Under the pieces are notes generated by a model. That model saw only the letters and a list, made by a program, of their open reading frames with translations. It was not told the DNA's origin and did not search any database. DNA of 64,000 bases. It comes from Pseudomonas berkeleyensis. GTDB taxonomy: Bacteria; Pseudomonadota; Gammaproteobacteria; Pseudomonadales; Pseudomonadaceae. Position 1 is the first letter of the stretch; each line of letters starts with the position of its first letter. A program made the translations under genes and the position numbers. Positions 53,015 to 63,303 of the stretch are shown here, in pieces. The stretch spans positions 3,910,001-3,974,000 of the forward strand of contig NZ_CP059139.1 of the NCBI RefSeq assembly GCF_014109765.1. Direction: 5' to 3'.

Positions 53015-55321
53015 TCATTGGCGTGACAGCAATTCAAAACGTGCTTCCTGCACGGTCTCCGAATCCAGCCCTAGCTGAACGCGGAAGGCACCTGGCTCGC
53101 TGACCTGCTGCAGGCTAGCGTTATAGAAACGCAGCATGCTTTCATCGATCTCGAAATGCAGTTCGCGAGCTTCACCAGACTCAAGCTTGACCCTGCGAAA
53201 ATCCTTGAGTTCCTTCACCGGACGGATCACCGAAGCGGCATCGTCGTGCAGATACAGCTGCACCACGGTGGCGCCGGCTCGCGGCCCGGCATTCTTGAGC
53301 GTAACGCTGACGCGAATTTTATCCTCTGGCCCCATGCGCTCGGCGGACAGCGTTGGGGCCGACAAGCGGAAATCGCTGTAACTCAAACCATAGCCGAATG
53401 GATACAGCGGGCCATTGGGTTCCTCGAAATACTGGGAAGTGTAGTTGCCCGGTGTCCCTGGCGTGTACGGGCGCCCCACACGCAGATGATTGTAGTAGGT
53501 CGGAATCTGCCCGACCGAACGCGGGAAGGTGATCGGCAGCTTGCCAGAGGGGTTGTGCTCGCCGAACAGCACATCGGCGATGGCGTGGCCGCCCTCGATG
53601 CCGCTGTACCAGGTTTCCAGCATGGCGTCGGCGTTTTCCTTCTCCCAGCTCAGCGCCAGCGGCCGCCCGTTCATCAACACCAGTACCAGCGGTTTTCCGG
53701 TAGCCTTGAGCGCACGCAGCAGAGCCTGCTGGCTGTCAGGCAGATCCAGACGGGTACGGCTGGACGACTCATGCGACATGCCACGCGCCTCGCCGACGGC
53801 AGCGACGATGACGTCAGCCTGCGCCGCGACGCGCACGGCCTCCTCCAGCATGGCTTGCGGTGTGCGCTTGTCCAGCACGACTTCCGGGCGATCCCAGTTG
53901 AGTTGGTTCAGATAATTGATCACATGGGCGTCGTCAGTGACGTTCGCGCCCACGGCGTAGAGCAGCTTGCCGTGGCTCTTGAGTGCCGCCTCCATGCCTT
54001 TGCGTAGCGTCACCGCCTGCTCGGCCACACCGACGGCGGACCAACTGCCGAGCATGTCCACGGGAGAATCAGCCAGCGGCCCAATCAGAGCAACGGTGGT
54101 CTTCTTGCTCAGCGGCAGGGTGTCGCCATGGTTTTCCAGCAGCACCAGCGAATCACGCGCCATGGCCCGCGCATCGGCGCGGTGCAAGCGACTCTCGGCA
54201 TTCACATCGGCAGGATCGTCTTCGGCGCGACCGATACGGCGGAACGGATCATGGAACAGACCCAGGTCGTACTTGGTATTGAGCACGTGAGTGACCGCCT
54301 CATCCAGTACGCCCTGCGGCACCGTGCCGCTACGTACCAGAGCCGGCAGTTCCTGATCGTAAAGCGTGTCAGCCATACTCATGCCAACACCTGCAGTAAT
54401 CGCCAGACGCGCAGCTTCACGGCCATCAGCGGCCACGCCATGACGCATCAACTCGGTGATCGCACCATGGTCACTCAGCGCCACACCCTTGAAGCCCCAA
54501 TCGCGACGCAGCAGGTCGCGCAACAACCAGGTATTGGCCGAGGCCGGCACACCATTGATCGCATTCAGCGCCACCATCACCCCACCGGCACCGGCATCGA
54601 TGGCCGCTCGGTACGGCGGCAGGTAGTCCTGGTACATGCGCATCGGGCTCATGTCGACCACGTTGTAGTCGCGCCCGCCCTCAACTGCGCCATACAGGGC
54701 GAAGTGCTTGACGCTGGCCATGATCCGCTGCGGATCACTGGGATCCTTACCCTGAAAGCCATGCACCATGGCCGTGGCGATACGAGAGACCAAGTAGGGA
54801 TCTTCGCCAAAACCTTCGGAAGTGCGTCCCCAGCGCGGATCACGGGAGATGTCCACGGTCGGCGCGAAGGTCATGTCCAGGCCGTCGGCGCTGGCTTCGA
54901 AAGCCGCGATCCGGGCGCTGTTCTCGATGGCTGGAATGTCCCAGCTCGATGCCAGCCCCAATCCGATGGGAAAGGTAGTGCGATGACCATGGATGATGTC
55001 GTAGGCGAAGAACACCGGGATTCCCAGGCGGCTTCGCAGGGCGGCCTCCTGCATCGGCCGGTTCTCGGGGCGTACCACCGAGTTGAAGGTGGCACCGATA
55101 CGACCGGCCGCCATCTCGGCACGGATGCGCTCGCGCGGCATATCGCCGCCGATGCTGATCAGGCGCAGTTGACCGACCTTCTCCTCCAGGGTCATGCGGC
55201 TGACCAGATCGGCGATGAAGGCCGATTTGTCATCAATGGAAGGGGCGGCAACCACCAGGCTGGGGGCAACGAACAGGGAGGCAAGAGCGAACTGGCGCAG
55301 ACATTTCATCGAGAGCGGCAT
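53015..55321 (-). CDS. bglX: Periplasmic beta-glucosidase (GH3)
   Basis: A 768-residue GH3 enzyme with a signal peptide (KCLRQFALASLFVAPSLVVA). The N-terminal TIM barrel has GLASSWDIPAIENSARIAAFEASADGLDMTFAP, KHFALYGAVEGGRDYN and the catalytic-nucleophile Asp in VALSDHG; the alpha/beta sandwich and the C-terminal fibronectin-III-like domain (QEARFELLSRQ at the end) follow. It cleaves terminal beta-glucosyl residues. It is upstream of opgGH on the same strand with a 235-bp gap. Starts at 55321 and 55309 are both possible. Confidence 0.93.
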   Translation of the reverse strand: MPLSMKCLRQFALASLFVAPSLVVAAPSIDDKSAFIADLVSRMTLEEKVGQLRLISIGGDMPRERIRAEMAAGRIGATFNSVVRPENRPMQEAALRSRLGIPVFFAYDIIHGHRTTFPIGLGLASSWDIPAIENSARIAAFEASADGLDMTFAPTVDISRDPRWGRTSEGFGEDPYLVSRIATAMVHGFQGKDPSDPQRIMASVKHFALYGAVEGGRDYNVVDMSPMRMYQDYLPPYRAAIDAGAGGVMVALNAINGVPASANTWLLRDLLRRDWGFKGVALSDHGAITELMRHGVAADGREAARLAITAGVGMSMADTLYDQELPALVRSGTVPQGVLDEAVTHVLNTKYDLGLFHDPFRRIGRAEDDPADVNAESRLHRADARAMARDSLVLLENHGDTLPLSKKTTVALIGPLADSPVDMLGSWSAVGVAEQAVTLRKGMEAALKSHGKLLYAVGANVTDDAHVINYLNQLNWDRPEVVLDKRTPQAMLEEAVRVAAQADVIVAAVGEARGMSHESSSRTRLDLPDSQQALLRALKATGKPLVLVLMNGRPLALSWEKENADAMLETWYSGIEGGHAIADVLFGEHNPSGKLPITFPRSVGQIPTYYNHLRVGRPYTPGTPGNYTSQYFEEPNGPLYPFGYGLSYSDFRLSAPTLSAERMGPEDKIRVSVTLKNAGPRAGATVVQLYLHDDAASVIRPVKELKDFRRVKLESGEARELHFEIDESMLRFYNASLQQVSEPGAFRVQLGLDSETVQEARFELLSRQ

Positions 55322-55516
55322 CCGGGCTGCGGATCATTGTTTGAATGCCCGCCACGATACTCCGAGTCAGCTCGGAGCGCCGCTGCCTGGCATAAAAAAA
55401 CTGGCGTGTTTTCACACTATCGCAACGGCATTGCAAACATTGACTGATGCCCACTCACGGAGCGATGGAGAGATTCAAGTTGGAATCCAGCCAAGCTAAG
55501 GGGTGCAAAGTTCACG

Positions 55517-56755
55517 CTACGATTCGTCGTCCAACTCCTCCAGCCTCTTCTGCAGAAACTGCCGATCCGGTATCTGTTGAGCAAGCGCCAGGGCCTGGCG
55601 GTAGGCAGCGACTGCCTGCTCGCGACGGCCCAGTCGGCGTAATAGATCGGCGCGCGCGGCGTGCGCCAGGTGATAGCCATCCAGCTCGCCGGTAGCCAGC
55701 AGACGGTCGACCTGCTCCAGCCCGACCTCCGGCCCGTCACGCATGGCCAACGCCACGGCGCGGTTGAGTTCGATCACCGGCGACGGATTCAGGCGCAGCA
55801 GTTCGTCATACAGGCCGACAATCTGCACCCAATCGGTTTCCTCCAGACTGGTCGCCTCGGCATGCACCGCAGCAATCGCCGCTTGCAGGCTGTAGGGGCC
55901 GAAACGCCTTGAGTGCAGCGCTTGCAAGACCAGAGCCTCGCCTTCGGCGATCAGCTCGCGGTTCCACAGGTCGCGATCCTGGGCTTCCAGCAAAATCACC
56001 TCGCCATCGACACCACTGCGCGCAGCACGACGTGATTCGTGCAGCAGCATCAGCGCCAGCAGCCCCTGTACTTCCGGCTCGGGCAGCAACTCCAGCAGCA
56101 AACGGCCCAGGCGAATCGCCTCGTCGGACAGCTGGCTGCGCGTCAGCGAATCACCGGAGCTGGCGAAATAGCCTTCGTTGAACACCAGATAGACCACACG
56201 CAACACCGCCTCCAGGCGCTCGGGCAGTTCACTGCGCCCCGGTACCTCGTAAGGGATGCGCGCGTCGCGAATCTTCGCCTTGGCACGCACGATGCGCTGC
56301 GCCAGGGTCGACGGGCTGGAGAGGAAGGCGCGGGCAATCTCTTCGGTGCTCAGGTCGCACACCTCACGCAGGGTCAGCGCCACCTGGGCATCGCTGGACA
56401 GCGCCGGGTGGCAGCAGGTGAAGATCAGGCGCAAACGGTCGTCCTCGAGTAGCTCACTCTCCTCGGCACCGCGCTCGTCCGGTAACTCGAGCTGATCATC
56501 GAGCGGCTGAAAGCGGCGCTGCCGACGCAGGCTGTCGATGGCACGAAAACGCCCGGCAGACACCAGCCAGGCACGCGGATTGTCCGGCAGGCCCTCGCGC
56601 GGCCAGTGCTCGACCGCACTGCGAAACGCCTCGTGCAGCGCCTCTTCGGCCAGGTCGAAATCGCCGAGCAGGCGAATCAGGGTGGAGAGCACACGGCGCG
56701 ACTCTTCGCGGTACAGCCGCTCGATCAGCTCGGTGACAGGTGGCGATATCGGCAT
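55517..56755 (-). CDS. ECF-type sigma factor with C-terminal TPR-like extension (ECF42-like)
   Basis: A 412-residue protein from the ATG at 56755 (AGGAG RBS); the in-frame upstream part is unconserved. Sigma-2 (LLGDFDLAEEALHEAFRSAVEHWP...NPRAWLVSAGRFRAIDSLRRQ) and sigma-4 (LTLREVCDLSTEEIARAFLSSPSTLAQRIVRAK) are followed by a ~220-residue helical, TPR-like extension typical of the ECF42 group. Those are usually next to a DGPF/YCII-domain gene; I see none here. No anti-sigma gene adjoins it. Divergent from the YhhN-type gene. Confidence 0.87.
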   Translation of the reverse strand: MPISPPVTELIERLYREESRRVLSTLIRLLGDFDLAEEALHEAFRSAVEHWPREGLPDNPRAWLVSAGRFRAIDSLRRQRRFQPLDDQLELPDERGAEESELLEDDRLRLIFTCCHPALSSDAQVALTLREVCDLSTEEIARAFLSSPSTLAQRIVRAKAKIRDARIPYEVPGRSELPERLEAVLRVVYLVFNEGYFASSGDSLTRSQLSDEAIRLGRLLLELLPEPEVQGLLALMLLHESRRAARSGVDGEVILLEAQDRDLWNRELIAEGEALVLQALHSRRFGPYSLQAAIAAVHAEATSLEETDWVQIVGLYDELLRLNPSPVIELNRAVALAMRDGPEVGLEQVDRLLATGELDGYHLAHAARADLLRRLGRREQAVAAYRQALALAQQIPDRQFLQKRLEELDDES

Positions 56756-56908
56756 GCGCTTCTCCTGAACGAACACATACGTTGCCCAATACTGCCGATG
56801 GCGTCGAGTGGCGGCACGATCCGCCACACGATTTGGCACCCCTCGCATTGGCAGGCGTCCGGTCGCTGGGCATAGTCGCGCCATTCCAATAACGAATGGA
56901 GTCTCGCT

Positions 56909-57547
56909 ATGCGTTGGTTGCTGCTCGGTCTGGCAGGTGCTGCGGTATTTCTCTACGGCCGGATCACTGGCGATACGCAGCTCAGCCTGCTGACCAAGGG
57001 CATCCCAGTGATCGCCTTGCTGCTCTGGCTACGCCAGGCACCAGCTGGCACCTACCGTCGCTGGATCGGTATCGGCCTGCTGTTTTCCCTGGCTGGCGAC
57101 CTTCTGCTGGACTGGCCCGGCGACCTGTTCGTGTTCGGCCTCGGCGCCTTCCTGCTCGGCCATCTGGCTTACCTGCGCGCCTACCTCTCCGACAGCCGCC
57201 AACCTGCCCTGCCAGCCCTGCTGCTGGCGCTGATCGCCGGCGGTACGATGTTCGCCCTGCTGGCCAGCAGCGGCCTGGGCGAGTTACTGATCCCGGTGGC
57301 CTGCTACGCCACGGTAATCAGCCTGATGCTCTGGCGCGCCCTGGCCCGTATCGGTCACCCGGCTCTGCAGCCGCGCTCCACCTGGCTCGCCGCCGGCGGC
57401 GCCTTCCTCTTCGTGCTGTCCGACAGCCTGATCGGCATCGACCGCTTCGTCGCCAGCTTCGACGCCGCGCCCTACGCCATCATCCTTACCTACTGGCTCG
57501 GCCAGTGGGGAATCACCGCCTCAGCCTTTCAACGCACCCAGGTTTGA
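56909..57547 (+). CDS. Lysoplasmalogenase-like membrane protein (YhhN family)
   Basis: A 212-residue integral membrane protein with eight hydrophobic segments and the YhhN/TMEM86 motifs: SLAGDLLLDW, GAFLLGHLAYL and LFVLSDSLIGIDRF (conserved Asp residues). Family members hydrolyse the vinyl-ether bond of lysoplasmalogen; bacterial substrates are less clear. ATG at 56909 has GGAG upstream. A hairpin follows the stop. Confidence 0.85.
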   Translation: MRWLLLGLAGAAVFLYGRITGDTQLSLLTKGIPVIALLLWLRQAPAGTYRRWIGIGLLFSLAGDLLLDWPGDLFVFGLGAFLLGHLAYLRAYLSDSRQPALPALLLALIAGGTMFALLASSGLGELLIPVACYATVISLMLWRALARIGHPALQPRSTWLAAGGAFLFVLSDSLIGIDRFVASFDAAPYAIILTYWLGQWGITASAFQRTQV

Positions 57548-57554
57548 TCGCCCC

Positions 57555-57587
57555 GGCGAGCAGTCGGGAAAACCCTGACTGTTCGCC
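57555..57587 (+). terminator. Hairpin after the YhhN-type gene
   Basis: GGCGA-CAGTC pairs with GACTG-TCGCC (one mismatch pair) around an 11-nt loop, just past the stop; no T-run. Confidence 0.4.
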
Positions 57588-57635
57588 CGCACTTGGCTAA
57601 AATGCCGGCCTTTTCCGCTATCCGTTGCGACCGTC

Positions 57636-58379
57636 GTGAGCCAAGAACCTGATCGTCTATTCGCCCAGCCTCTGCCCGAGGTGCCCGATTTCGTCTTCAA
57701 CGAGGACGTGGTGCGGGTGTTTCCTGACATGATCAAGCGCTCGGTACCCGGTTACCCGACCATCGTCGAGAATATCGGCGTGCTGGCCGGCCAGTTCGCC
57801 CAACCGCAGACCACCCTGTACGACCTCGGCGCTTCGCTCGGCGCCGTGACTCAGGCCCTGCGCCGCCACGTGCGCGTCGATGGCTGCAAGGTGATCGCCG
57901 TGGACAACTCGCCGGCCATGGTCGCGCGCTGCAGCGAATACCTGCATGCCCAGGACGCCATGTTCCAGGAGCTGCTGCCGGTGGAGGTGATCGAGGCCGA
58001 CATTCTCGCCCTTGAGCTGCAACCCACCTCATTGGTCACGCTCAACTTCACCCTGCAATTCATTCCGCCAGAGCGGCGCCTGGAGCTGCTAACCCGCATT
58101 CGCCAGGCTCTGCTGCCCGGTGGCGCGCTGATCCTCTCGGAGAAGCTGCGTTTCGAGGATGCGGCCGAGCACGACCTGCTCACCGAGCTGCACGTCGCCT
58201 TCAAACGCGCCAACGGCTACAGCGAACTGGAAATCGCGCAGAAGCGCAGCGCCATCGAGAAGGTGATGCTGCCCGATAGTCTCGAACAGCATCGCGAGCG
58301 CCTGCTAGACGCCGGTTTCAGCAAGGTGCTGCCCTGGTTCCAGTGCCTGAACTTCGCCTCGCTGGTGGCTCTGCCATGA
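57636..58379 (+). CDS. cmoA: Carboxy-S-adenosyl-L-methionine synthase
   Basis: A 247-residue SAM-fold protein, start codon GTG at 57636 ([28 protein letters not shown]). The [10 protein letters not shown] nucleotide-binding loop and [14 protein letters not shown] are typical of CmoA, which converts SAM plus prephenate into Cx-SAM. Its TGA overlaps the cmoB ATG (ATGA), so the pair is coupled and makes cmo5U34 in tRNA. Confidence 0.94.
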   Translation: MSQEPDRLFAQPLPEVPDFVFNEDVVRVFPDMIKRSVPGYPTIVENIGVLAGQFAQPQTTLYDLGASLGAVTQALRRHVRVDGCKVIAVDNSPAMVARCSEYLHAQDAMFQELLPVEVIEADILALELQPTSLVTLNFTLQFIPPERRLELLTRIRQALLPGGALILSEKLRFEDAAEHDLLTELHVAFKRANGYSELEIAQKRSAIEKVMLPDSLEQHRERLLDAGFSKVLPWFQCLNFASLVALP

Positions 58380-59344
58380 TGCGCGATCTGGATCTCGATG
58401 CCCTGCAGGCACAGCTGGCCGGTACCCCGCTGCAGGAATGGACGGCCGACCTGCCCGGGCAACTCGATGCCAAGCTGGCCATCGGTCACGGCGACCTCAC
58501 ACGCTGGTACGGCGCCGTGCAGGCGCTGCCGAACCTGCCGGTGAGCGAGGTGGAACTGGTTCAACACTTCGCCTTTGGCGGCGCCTGCGATGAGGCGAGC
58601 CGTGCGCAATTGAAGACTGCCCTGCAGGGCTTGATTCCGTGGCGCAAGGGGCCGTTCGAACTGTTCGGCGTGCACATCGACACCGAATGGCGCTCGGACT
58701 GGAAATGGCAGCGCGTCGCCCCGCACCTCGACCTGCGCGGCAAGCGCATCCTCGATGTCGGTTGCGGCAACGGCTACTACATGTGGCGCATGCTCGGCGC
58801 GGGCGCAGATAGCGTGGTCGGCATCGACCCCAACTGGCTGTTCCTCTGCCAATTCCTGGCGATGAAGCACTACCTGCCGGATCAGCCGGTCTGGCACCTG
58901 CCGCTGGCCTTCGAAGAGCTGCCAGCCAAACTGCAGGGCTTCGACACAGTGTTCTCCATGGGCGTGCTGTACCACCGTCGCTCGCCCATCGACCATCTGC
59001 TCGATCTGAAAGATGCGCTGGTCAAGGACGGTGAACTGGTGCTGGAAACCCTGGTGGTGGAAGGCGATGCCGAGCAGGTGCTGGTACCCGAGGATCGCTA
59101 CGCACAGATGCGCAACGTCTGGTTCCTGCCCTCGGTGCCCGCGCTGGAGCGCTGGCTGCGCCGTGCTGGTTTCGAGGATGTGCGCTGCGTCGACGTCAGC
59201 ACCACCTCGGTAGAAGAGCAACGCGCCACCGAGTGGATGCGCTTCCAGTCGCTGCCAGAATTCCTCGATCCGGCCGACCACAGCCGCACCATCGAGGGTC
59301 TTCCGGCACCGACACGCGCCGTGCTGGTAGCGCGCAAGCCCTAG
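58376..59344 (+). CDS. cmoB: tRNA U34 carboxymethyltransferase
   Basis: A 322-residue protein starting at ATG 58376. The SAM-binding motif [34 protein letters not shown] and [14 protein letters not shown] are characteristic of CmoB, which transfers the carboxymethyl group from Cx-SAM to ho5U34 of tRNA. Length is standard. Downstream is a REP pair. Confidence 0.95.
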   Translation: MMRDLDLDALQAQLAGTPLQEWTADLPGQLDAKLAIGHGDLTRWYGAVQALPNLPVSEVELVQHFAFGGACDEASRAQLKTALQGLIPWRKGPFELFGVHIDTEWRSDWKWQRVAPHLDLRGKRILDVGCGNGYYMWRMLGAGADSVVGIDPNWLFLCQFLAMKHYLPDQPVWHLPLAFEELPAKLQGFDTVFSMGVLYHRRSPIDHLLDLKDALVKDGELVLETLVVEGDAEQVLVPEDRYAQMRNVWFLPSVPALERWLRRAGFEDVRCVDVSTTSVEEQRATEWMRFQSLPEFLDPADHSRTIEGLPAPTRAVLVARKP

Positions 59345-59358
59345 GTACAGTAAGTCTC

Positions 59359-59411
59359 GTAGGGCGGGACAACCCCGCCAGACTGCAATTGGCGGGTTGC
59401 ACCCACCCTAC
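59359..59411. repeat. REP-type inverted pair after cmoB
   Basis: GTAGGGCGGG at the left and CCCACCCTAC at the right, with AACCCCGCCA and TGGCGGGTT nested between, form the paired hairpin. Confidence 0.7.
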
Positions 59412-59668
59412 GGCCGCAGCCAACGCGCCCGCCGCTGAGCGATCAGCCGCAACGGCTCAGCGGCGCCCTGCTCCACCACGCCACGGGCGCTGCCCAGGCG
59501 AATCTGCCCCTGTACATCCTGCACCAGCAGGCGGCGCATGCGCCGACGCCAGAACCAGGCGCCAACCCAGTCGACGATGGCGCACTGCAGATCCAGCGGC
59601 CACATGGCCGGCATGTAGAACTCGGGCATGGCCGAAGGCGACTTGTCGTGCTTGCTCGAACTGTTCAT
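59408..59668 (-). CDS. Small hypothetical protein
   Basis: An 86-residue protein with a strong GGAGG RBS seven bases before its ATG. It has a Trp-rich central part (MWPLDLQCAIVDWVGAWFWRRRMRRLLVQD) and a basic C terminus; possibly membrane-associated. No family recognised. Divergent from the LysR gene at 59785 and ending within the REP after cmoB. Confidence 0.6.
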   Translation of the reverse strand: MNSSSKHDKSPSAMPEFYMPAMWPLDLQCAIVDWVGAWFWRRRMRRLLVQDVQGQIRLGSARGVVEQGAAEPLRLIAQRRARWLRP

Positions 59669-59784
59669 GGCACTTCCTCCGTTTCGCTGCCGGCTTTGGC
59701 CGGGCTTGCGATCAGAATGAAACGCGCCTATCGTTCAAACAAACGATAAATATCAAACCTAAAGTTAAGTAATATTTAACGATT

Positions 59785-60669
59785 ATGAACGCGACAACCC
59801 CCACCGCGCTGCCGCTTCTGGAAAGCGATGTGCTGCGTACCTTCGTCGCCATCGCCGACAGCGGCAGCTTCACCCGCACTGCGGCGCAAGTATTTCGCAG
59901 CACGGCGGCCGTCAGCCTGCAGATCAAGCGTCTGGAGGAAACCCTTGGCCAGCGCCTGTTCACTCGCGAGGCCAGGCGCGTGCAACTGACTGCCGAGGGC
60001 GAGTTGCTGCTGGGCTACGCCAGGCGCCTGCTCAAACTCAACGAGGAGGCTGTGGCACGCTTTCTCACCCCAACGCTGACCGGCCGCGTGCGCTTCGGCA
60101 CACCGAACGATATCGGCGACCGCGTGTTACCCAGTGTGCTCATGCTGTTCGCCCGCAGCCATCCAGCCGTGGAGGTCGAGGTAAACGTGGGGCGCAGTGT
60201 GGATCTGGTGGCCAAGCTGGATGCCGGCGAACTGGATCTGACCCTGATCAACGCCGGCAACGACGGCCTGGATGACTCGCGCGGCGAAGTGATCTATTCC
60301 GAAGAGCTGGTCTGGGCCGGACGCGATGGCGGCCTGGCCATGCAACGCTCGCCCTTGCCACTGGCGCTGGCCAACCCCGGCTGCGCCTGGCGCAGGACTG
60401 CAATCGATGCACTGGATCGGCAGGGACTCGCGTATCGCATCGCCTATTCGTGCGAGCAGTGCGCCGGCCAGGAAGCGGCGATGACCGCCGATCTGGCCAT
60501 CGCGCCATTCCCGCGCAGCCTGGTCAAGCCGCCGCTACGCCGACTCGGCGCAGAACAAGGCTTGCCCGCCCTTGGCGAGTACCACATCAAGCTGATTCTC
60601 GGCCATCAACGCAACGACGCCGTCGAGGCGCTCGCCAAGCAGATGGTTCAGGCGTTCGCGCAGAGCTGA
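59785..60669 (+). CDS. LysR-family transcriptional regulator (LrhA-like)
   Basis: A 294-residue LysR protein: SDVLRTFVAIADSGSFTRTAAQVFRSTAAVSLQIKRLE (HTH) then GRVRFGTPNDIGDRVLPSVLMLFARSHPAVEVEV (effector domain). The spelling is close to LrhA/HexA-like regulators that control motility and virulence. The promoter region before it is AT-rich (TTAAGTAATATTTAACG). Neighbouring small gene at 59668 diverges. Confidence 0.87.
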   Translation: MNATTPTALPLLESDVLRTFVAIADSGSFTRTAAQVFRSTAAVSLQIKRLEETLGQRLFTREARRVQLTAEGELLLGYARRLLKLNEEAVARFLTPTLTGRVRFGTPNDIGDRVLPSVLMLFARSHPAVEVEVNVGRSVDLVAKLDAGELDLTLINAGNDGLDDSRGEVIYSEELVWAGRDGGLAMQRSPLPLALANPGCAWRRTAIDALDRQGLAYRIAYSCEQCAGQEAAMTADLAIAPFPRSLVKPPLRRLGAEQGLPALGEYHIKLILGHQRNDAVEALAKQMVQAFAQS

Positions 60670-60733
60670 GTAGGGTGCGCCATGCGCACCGGGAATATCG
60701 CAGTGCCTGCCTGGTGCGCACGGCGCACCCTAC
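60670..60733. repeat. REP doublet, copy 1
   Basis: A 64-bp inverted pair: GTAGGGTGCGCC at the left, GGCGCACCCTAC at the right, with an inner GGGAATATCGCAGTGCC. It matches copy 2 at 60816 in all but three positions, including the non-palindromic centre. Confidence 0.8.
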
Positions 60734-60815
60734 GAGAGGCCGTTCGCTCGATCGTTGGCCGGATGATCCAGCTCCCGCCTATCGCTAGAGGGTTCAGACG
60801 CTCACGCAAAGCTGT

Positions 60816-60879
60816 GTAGGGTGCGCCGTGCACACCGGGAATATCGCAGTGCCTGCCTGGTGCGCACAGCGCACCCTAC
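60816..60879. repeat. REP doublet, copy 2
   Basis: The second 64-bp inverted pair, same arms and identical inner part as copy 1, 146 bp further on. The two stand in direct orientation, consistent with recent local duplication of a REPIN. Confidence 0.8.
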
Positions 60880-60919
60880 GAGCAGCCGCCCGGCCGGCAG
60901 TTAGCCTGCGCGCCTATGC

Positions 60920-61666
60920 TTAGCCGCGATTGGCAGCCGCGACGATCAGCGCCTTCATCTCGGCGACGGCCTGTTTGAAGCCGACGAACAACGCATGGGC
61001 GACGATGGCGTGGCCGATGTTCAGTTCGTTGATACCGGGAATCGCCGCCACGGCTTCGGCGTTGTGGTAGTGCAGGCCATGACCGGCATTGACGATCAAT
61101 CCGTGGTTCAGACCGCAGATGACGCCATCACGAATGCGCGAAAGCTCATGCGCAGCTTCTTCCGCGGTGTGAGCATCAGCGTAGCGGCCAGTGTGCAGTT
61201 CAATAGCCGGAGCACCGACGCGCATGGCTGCTTCGATCTGCCGCTCTTCGGCATCGATGAACAGCGACACCTCGCAACCTGCCAGCGTCAGACGCTCCAC
61301 CGCCGCGGCAATGCGTGCCTCCTGGCCGGCCACATCGAGGCCACCTTCGGTGGTCAGCTCCTGGCGGGTTTCCGGTACCAGGCAGACATGCGCCGGGCGG
61401 ATTTGCTCGGCGAAACCGAGCATGAAATCGGTGACGCCCATCTCGAAGTTCATCCGCGTCTGCAGCACGTCGGCCAATACGCGCACGTCGCGATCCTGGA
61501 TATGTCGGCGGTCTTCACGCAGGTGCACGGTGATACCGTCGGCGCCAGCCTCTTCGGCGTCCAGCGCGGCCTTGACCGGATCCGGATAGCGCGTGCCGCG
61601 TGCCTGGCGCAGGGTGGCGACGTGGTCGATGTTCACGCCGAGCAGAATACAATTGGCCTCAGTCAC
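60920..61666 (-). CDS. pdxJ: Pyridoxine 5'-phosphate synthase
   Basis: A 248-residue TIM-barrel enzyme, start codon GTG at 61666 with AGGAG upstream. [39 protein letters not shown] and [14 protein letters not shown] [19 protein letters not shown] are standard PdxJ motifs. It condenses 3-amino-2-oxopropyl phosphate with 1-deoxyxylulose 5-phosphate to form PNP. Overlaps recO by 8 bp. Confidence 0.95.
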   Translation of the reverse strand: MTEANCILLGVNIDHVATLRQARGTRYPDPVKAALDAEEAGADGITVHLREDRRHIQDRDVRVLADVLQTRMNFEMGVTDFMLGFAEQIRPAHVCLVPETRQELTTEGGLDVAGQEARIAAAVERLTLAGCEVSLFIDAEERQIEAAMRVGAPAIELHTGRYADAHTAEEAAHELSRIRDGVICGLNHGLIVNAGHGLHYHNAEAVAAIPGINELNIGHAIVAHALFVGFKQAVAEMKALIVAAANRG

Positions 61667-62348
61667 GCTTGGACTCCTTGAGCGTCATGAAAAGTTCGCG
61701 GCTGACCAGTGGCCTACCGCCGAGATGGGGTGCCAGCGCCTGGCGCATCAGGCGCTTGGCGGCAGCCAGCGCGCCCGGCGTATGCCAGTCGGCTTCGGCC
61801 ATCGCCAGCAGTTCGCGGCCCTGGAATACGCCGGGCTGCAGTTGTACCACTGGCACCAGGCCGATGTCCTGTTGCCAGCGATACAGGGCCGCCGGATCGA
61901 TGGGTTGGTCGTGCTGATCACGATCCAAGGCGAAACCATAGCCCAGCTCGTCCAGCAGGCGCCATTCGAATGCACGCAGCAAGGGTTCCAACGGCCGGCC
62001 GGCCGCCAGTGCCTGCAAGGTGAGGCCATAGTGTTCGAGCATCACGGGGTGCGGATCTTCGGCCGGCAGCAGGCGAATCAGCAATTCGTTGAGGTAGAGA
62101 CCGGAAAACAGCGCCTCGCCGGTCAGCAACAACGGGATGCCGGCGCTTTCCAGACGACCAACGGTCTTCAGCTCACCACGCCCGCGCAGCTCCAGTTCCA
62201 GCGGCGCGAAAGGCCGGGCAATGCTGCCGACCTTGCCACGCGCGGCACGCAGCACCGCGCGCACACGCCCCTGGGTGGTGAAGAAATCCACCAGCGCGCT
62301 GCTTTCCTTGTAGGGACGGCTGTGCAGGACGTAGGCGGTGGGAATCAT
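61659..62348 (-). CDS. recO: DNA repair protein RecO
   Basis: A 229-residue protein: [34 protein letters not shown], the OB-fold N terminus of RecO, then the helical [18 protein letters not shown] region. It loads RecA with RecR on SSB-coated DNA. It sits between era and pdxJ, as in other Pseudomonas. Confidence 0.94.
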   Translation of the reverse strand: MIPTAYVLHSRPYKESSALVDFFTTQGRVRAVLRAARGKVGSIARPFAPLELELRGRGELKTVGRLESAGIPLLLTGEALFSGLYLNELLIRLLPAEDPHPVMLEHYGLTLQALAAGRPLEPLLRAFEWRLLDELGYGFALDRDQHDQPIDPAALYRWQQDIGLVPVVQLQPGVFQGRELLAMAEADWHTPGALAAAKRLMRQALAPHLGGRPLVSRELFMTLKESKRD

Positions 62349-62400
62349 GAGAAGAGCACCGCCTGGAGATGGCTAGGAAAAGGTGCGCAATCAGCGCACC

Positions 62401-63303
62401 TTACAGATCCAGATAGCCCAGAGAACGCAAGGCTCGCTCGTCATCGGACCAGCCGCCTTTGACCTTGACCCAGAGGTTGAGCATCACCTTGGAATCGAAC
62501 ATGGTTTCCATGTCCTTGCGCGCGTCCTGGCCGATGCGTTTGATGCGCTCCCCCTTGTCGCCAATGATGATCTTCTTCTGCCCGTCGCGCTCCACCAGAA
62601 TCAGGCCGTGGATATGCAGGATGCGACCTTCCTGCTTGAACTCCTCGATCTCCACGGTGATCTGGTACGGCAGCTCGGCACCGAGCTGGCGCATGATCTT
62701 CTCGCGAATCAGCTCGGCCGCCAGGAAGCGACTAGAGCGGTCGGTGATCTGGTCTTCCGGGTAGAAATGCTCGGACTCCGGCAGGCGCTCGCCCACCAGC
62801 TTCTCCAGGGTGTCGAGGTTCTGCCCCTGCAGCGCGGAGATCGGTACGATCTCGGCCTGCGGCAACTGCTCGGCCAGCCAGTTCAGGTGCGGCAGCAGCT
62901 CGCTCTTGTCTTCCAGGCGGTCGGCCTTGTTGACCGCCAGCAGGATCGGGCATTTGACGTGCTGCACCTTCTCCAGAACCAGCTGATCCTCATCGGTCCA
63001 GCGCATGCGATCGACCACGAACACCACGACATCGACGTCCTTCAGCGCTGTGCTGGCACTGCGGTTCATGTAGCGATTGAGTGCCTTCTCGTTGTTCTTG
63101 TGCAGCCCCGGGGTATCGACATAGACAGCCTGGATCTCGCCCTCGGTCTTGATCCCGAGCATGTTGTGGCGGGTGGTCTGCGGCTTGCGCGAGGTGATCG
63201 CCAGCTTCTGCCCGAGGATGTGGTTGAGCAGCGTCGACTTGCCCACATTGGGGCGGCCGACGATGGCGACATAGCCGCAGCGGGTCACAGGTGCATCAGT
63301 CAT
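62401..63303 (-). CDS. era: GTPase Era
   Basis: A 300-residue GTPase, start at 63303 (RBS GGAG seven bases upstream). Motifs: GRPNVGKST (G1), DTPGLH (G3), NKAD (G4) and SALQG (G5), then a KH RNA-binding domain ([24 protein letters not shown]). Binds 16S rRNA during 30S assembly. Overlaps the rnc stop by 8 bp. Confidence 0.96.
   Translation of the reverse strand: MTDAPVTRCGYVAIVGRPNVGKSTLLNHILGQKLAITSRKPQTTRHNMLGIKTEGEIQAVYVDTPGLHKNNEKALNRYMNRSASTALKDVDVVVFVVDRMRWTDEDQLVLEKVQHVKCPILLAVNKADRLEDKSELLPHLNWLAEQLPQAEIVPISALQGQNLDTLEKLVGERLPESEHFYPEDQITDRSSRFLAAELIREKIMRQLGAELPYQITVEIEEFKQEGRILHIHGLILVERDGQKKIIIGDKGERIKRIGQDARKDMETMFDSKVMLNLWVKVKGGWSDDERALRSLGYLDL

Noticed and set aside
60670..60879. 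Possible CRISPR-like repeat pattern
   Set aside because: Only two units, each itself a long palindrome of the REP type, with no spacer array and no cas genes in the window.
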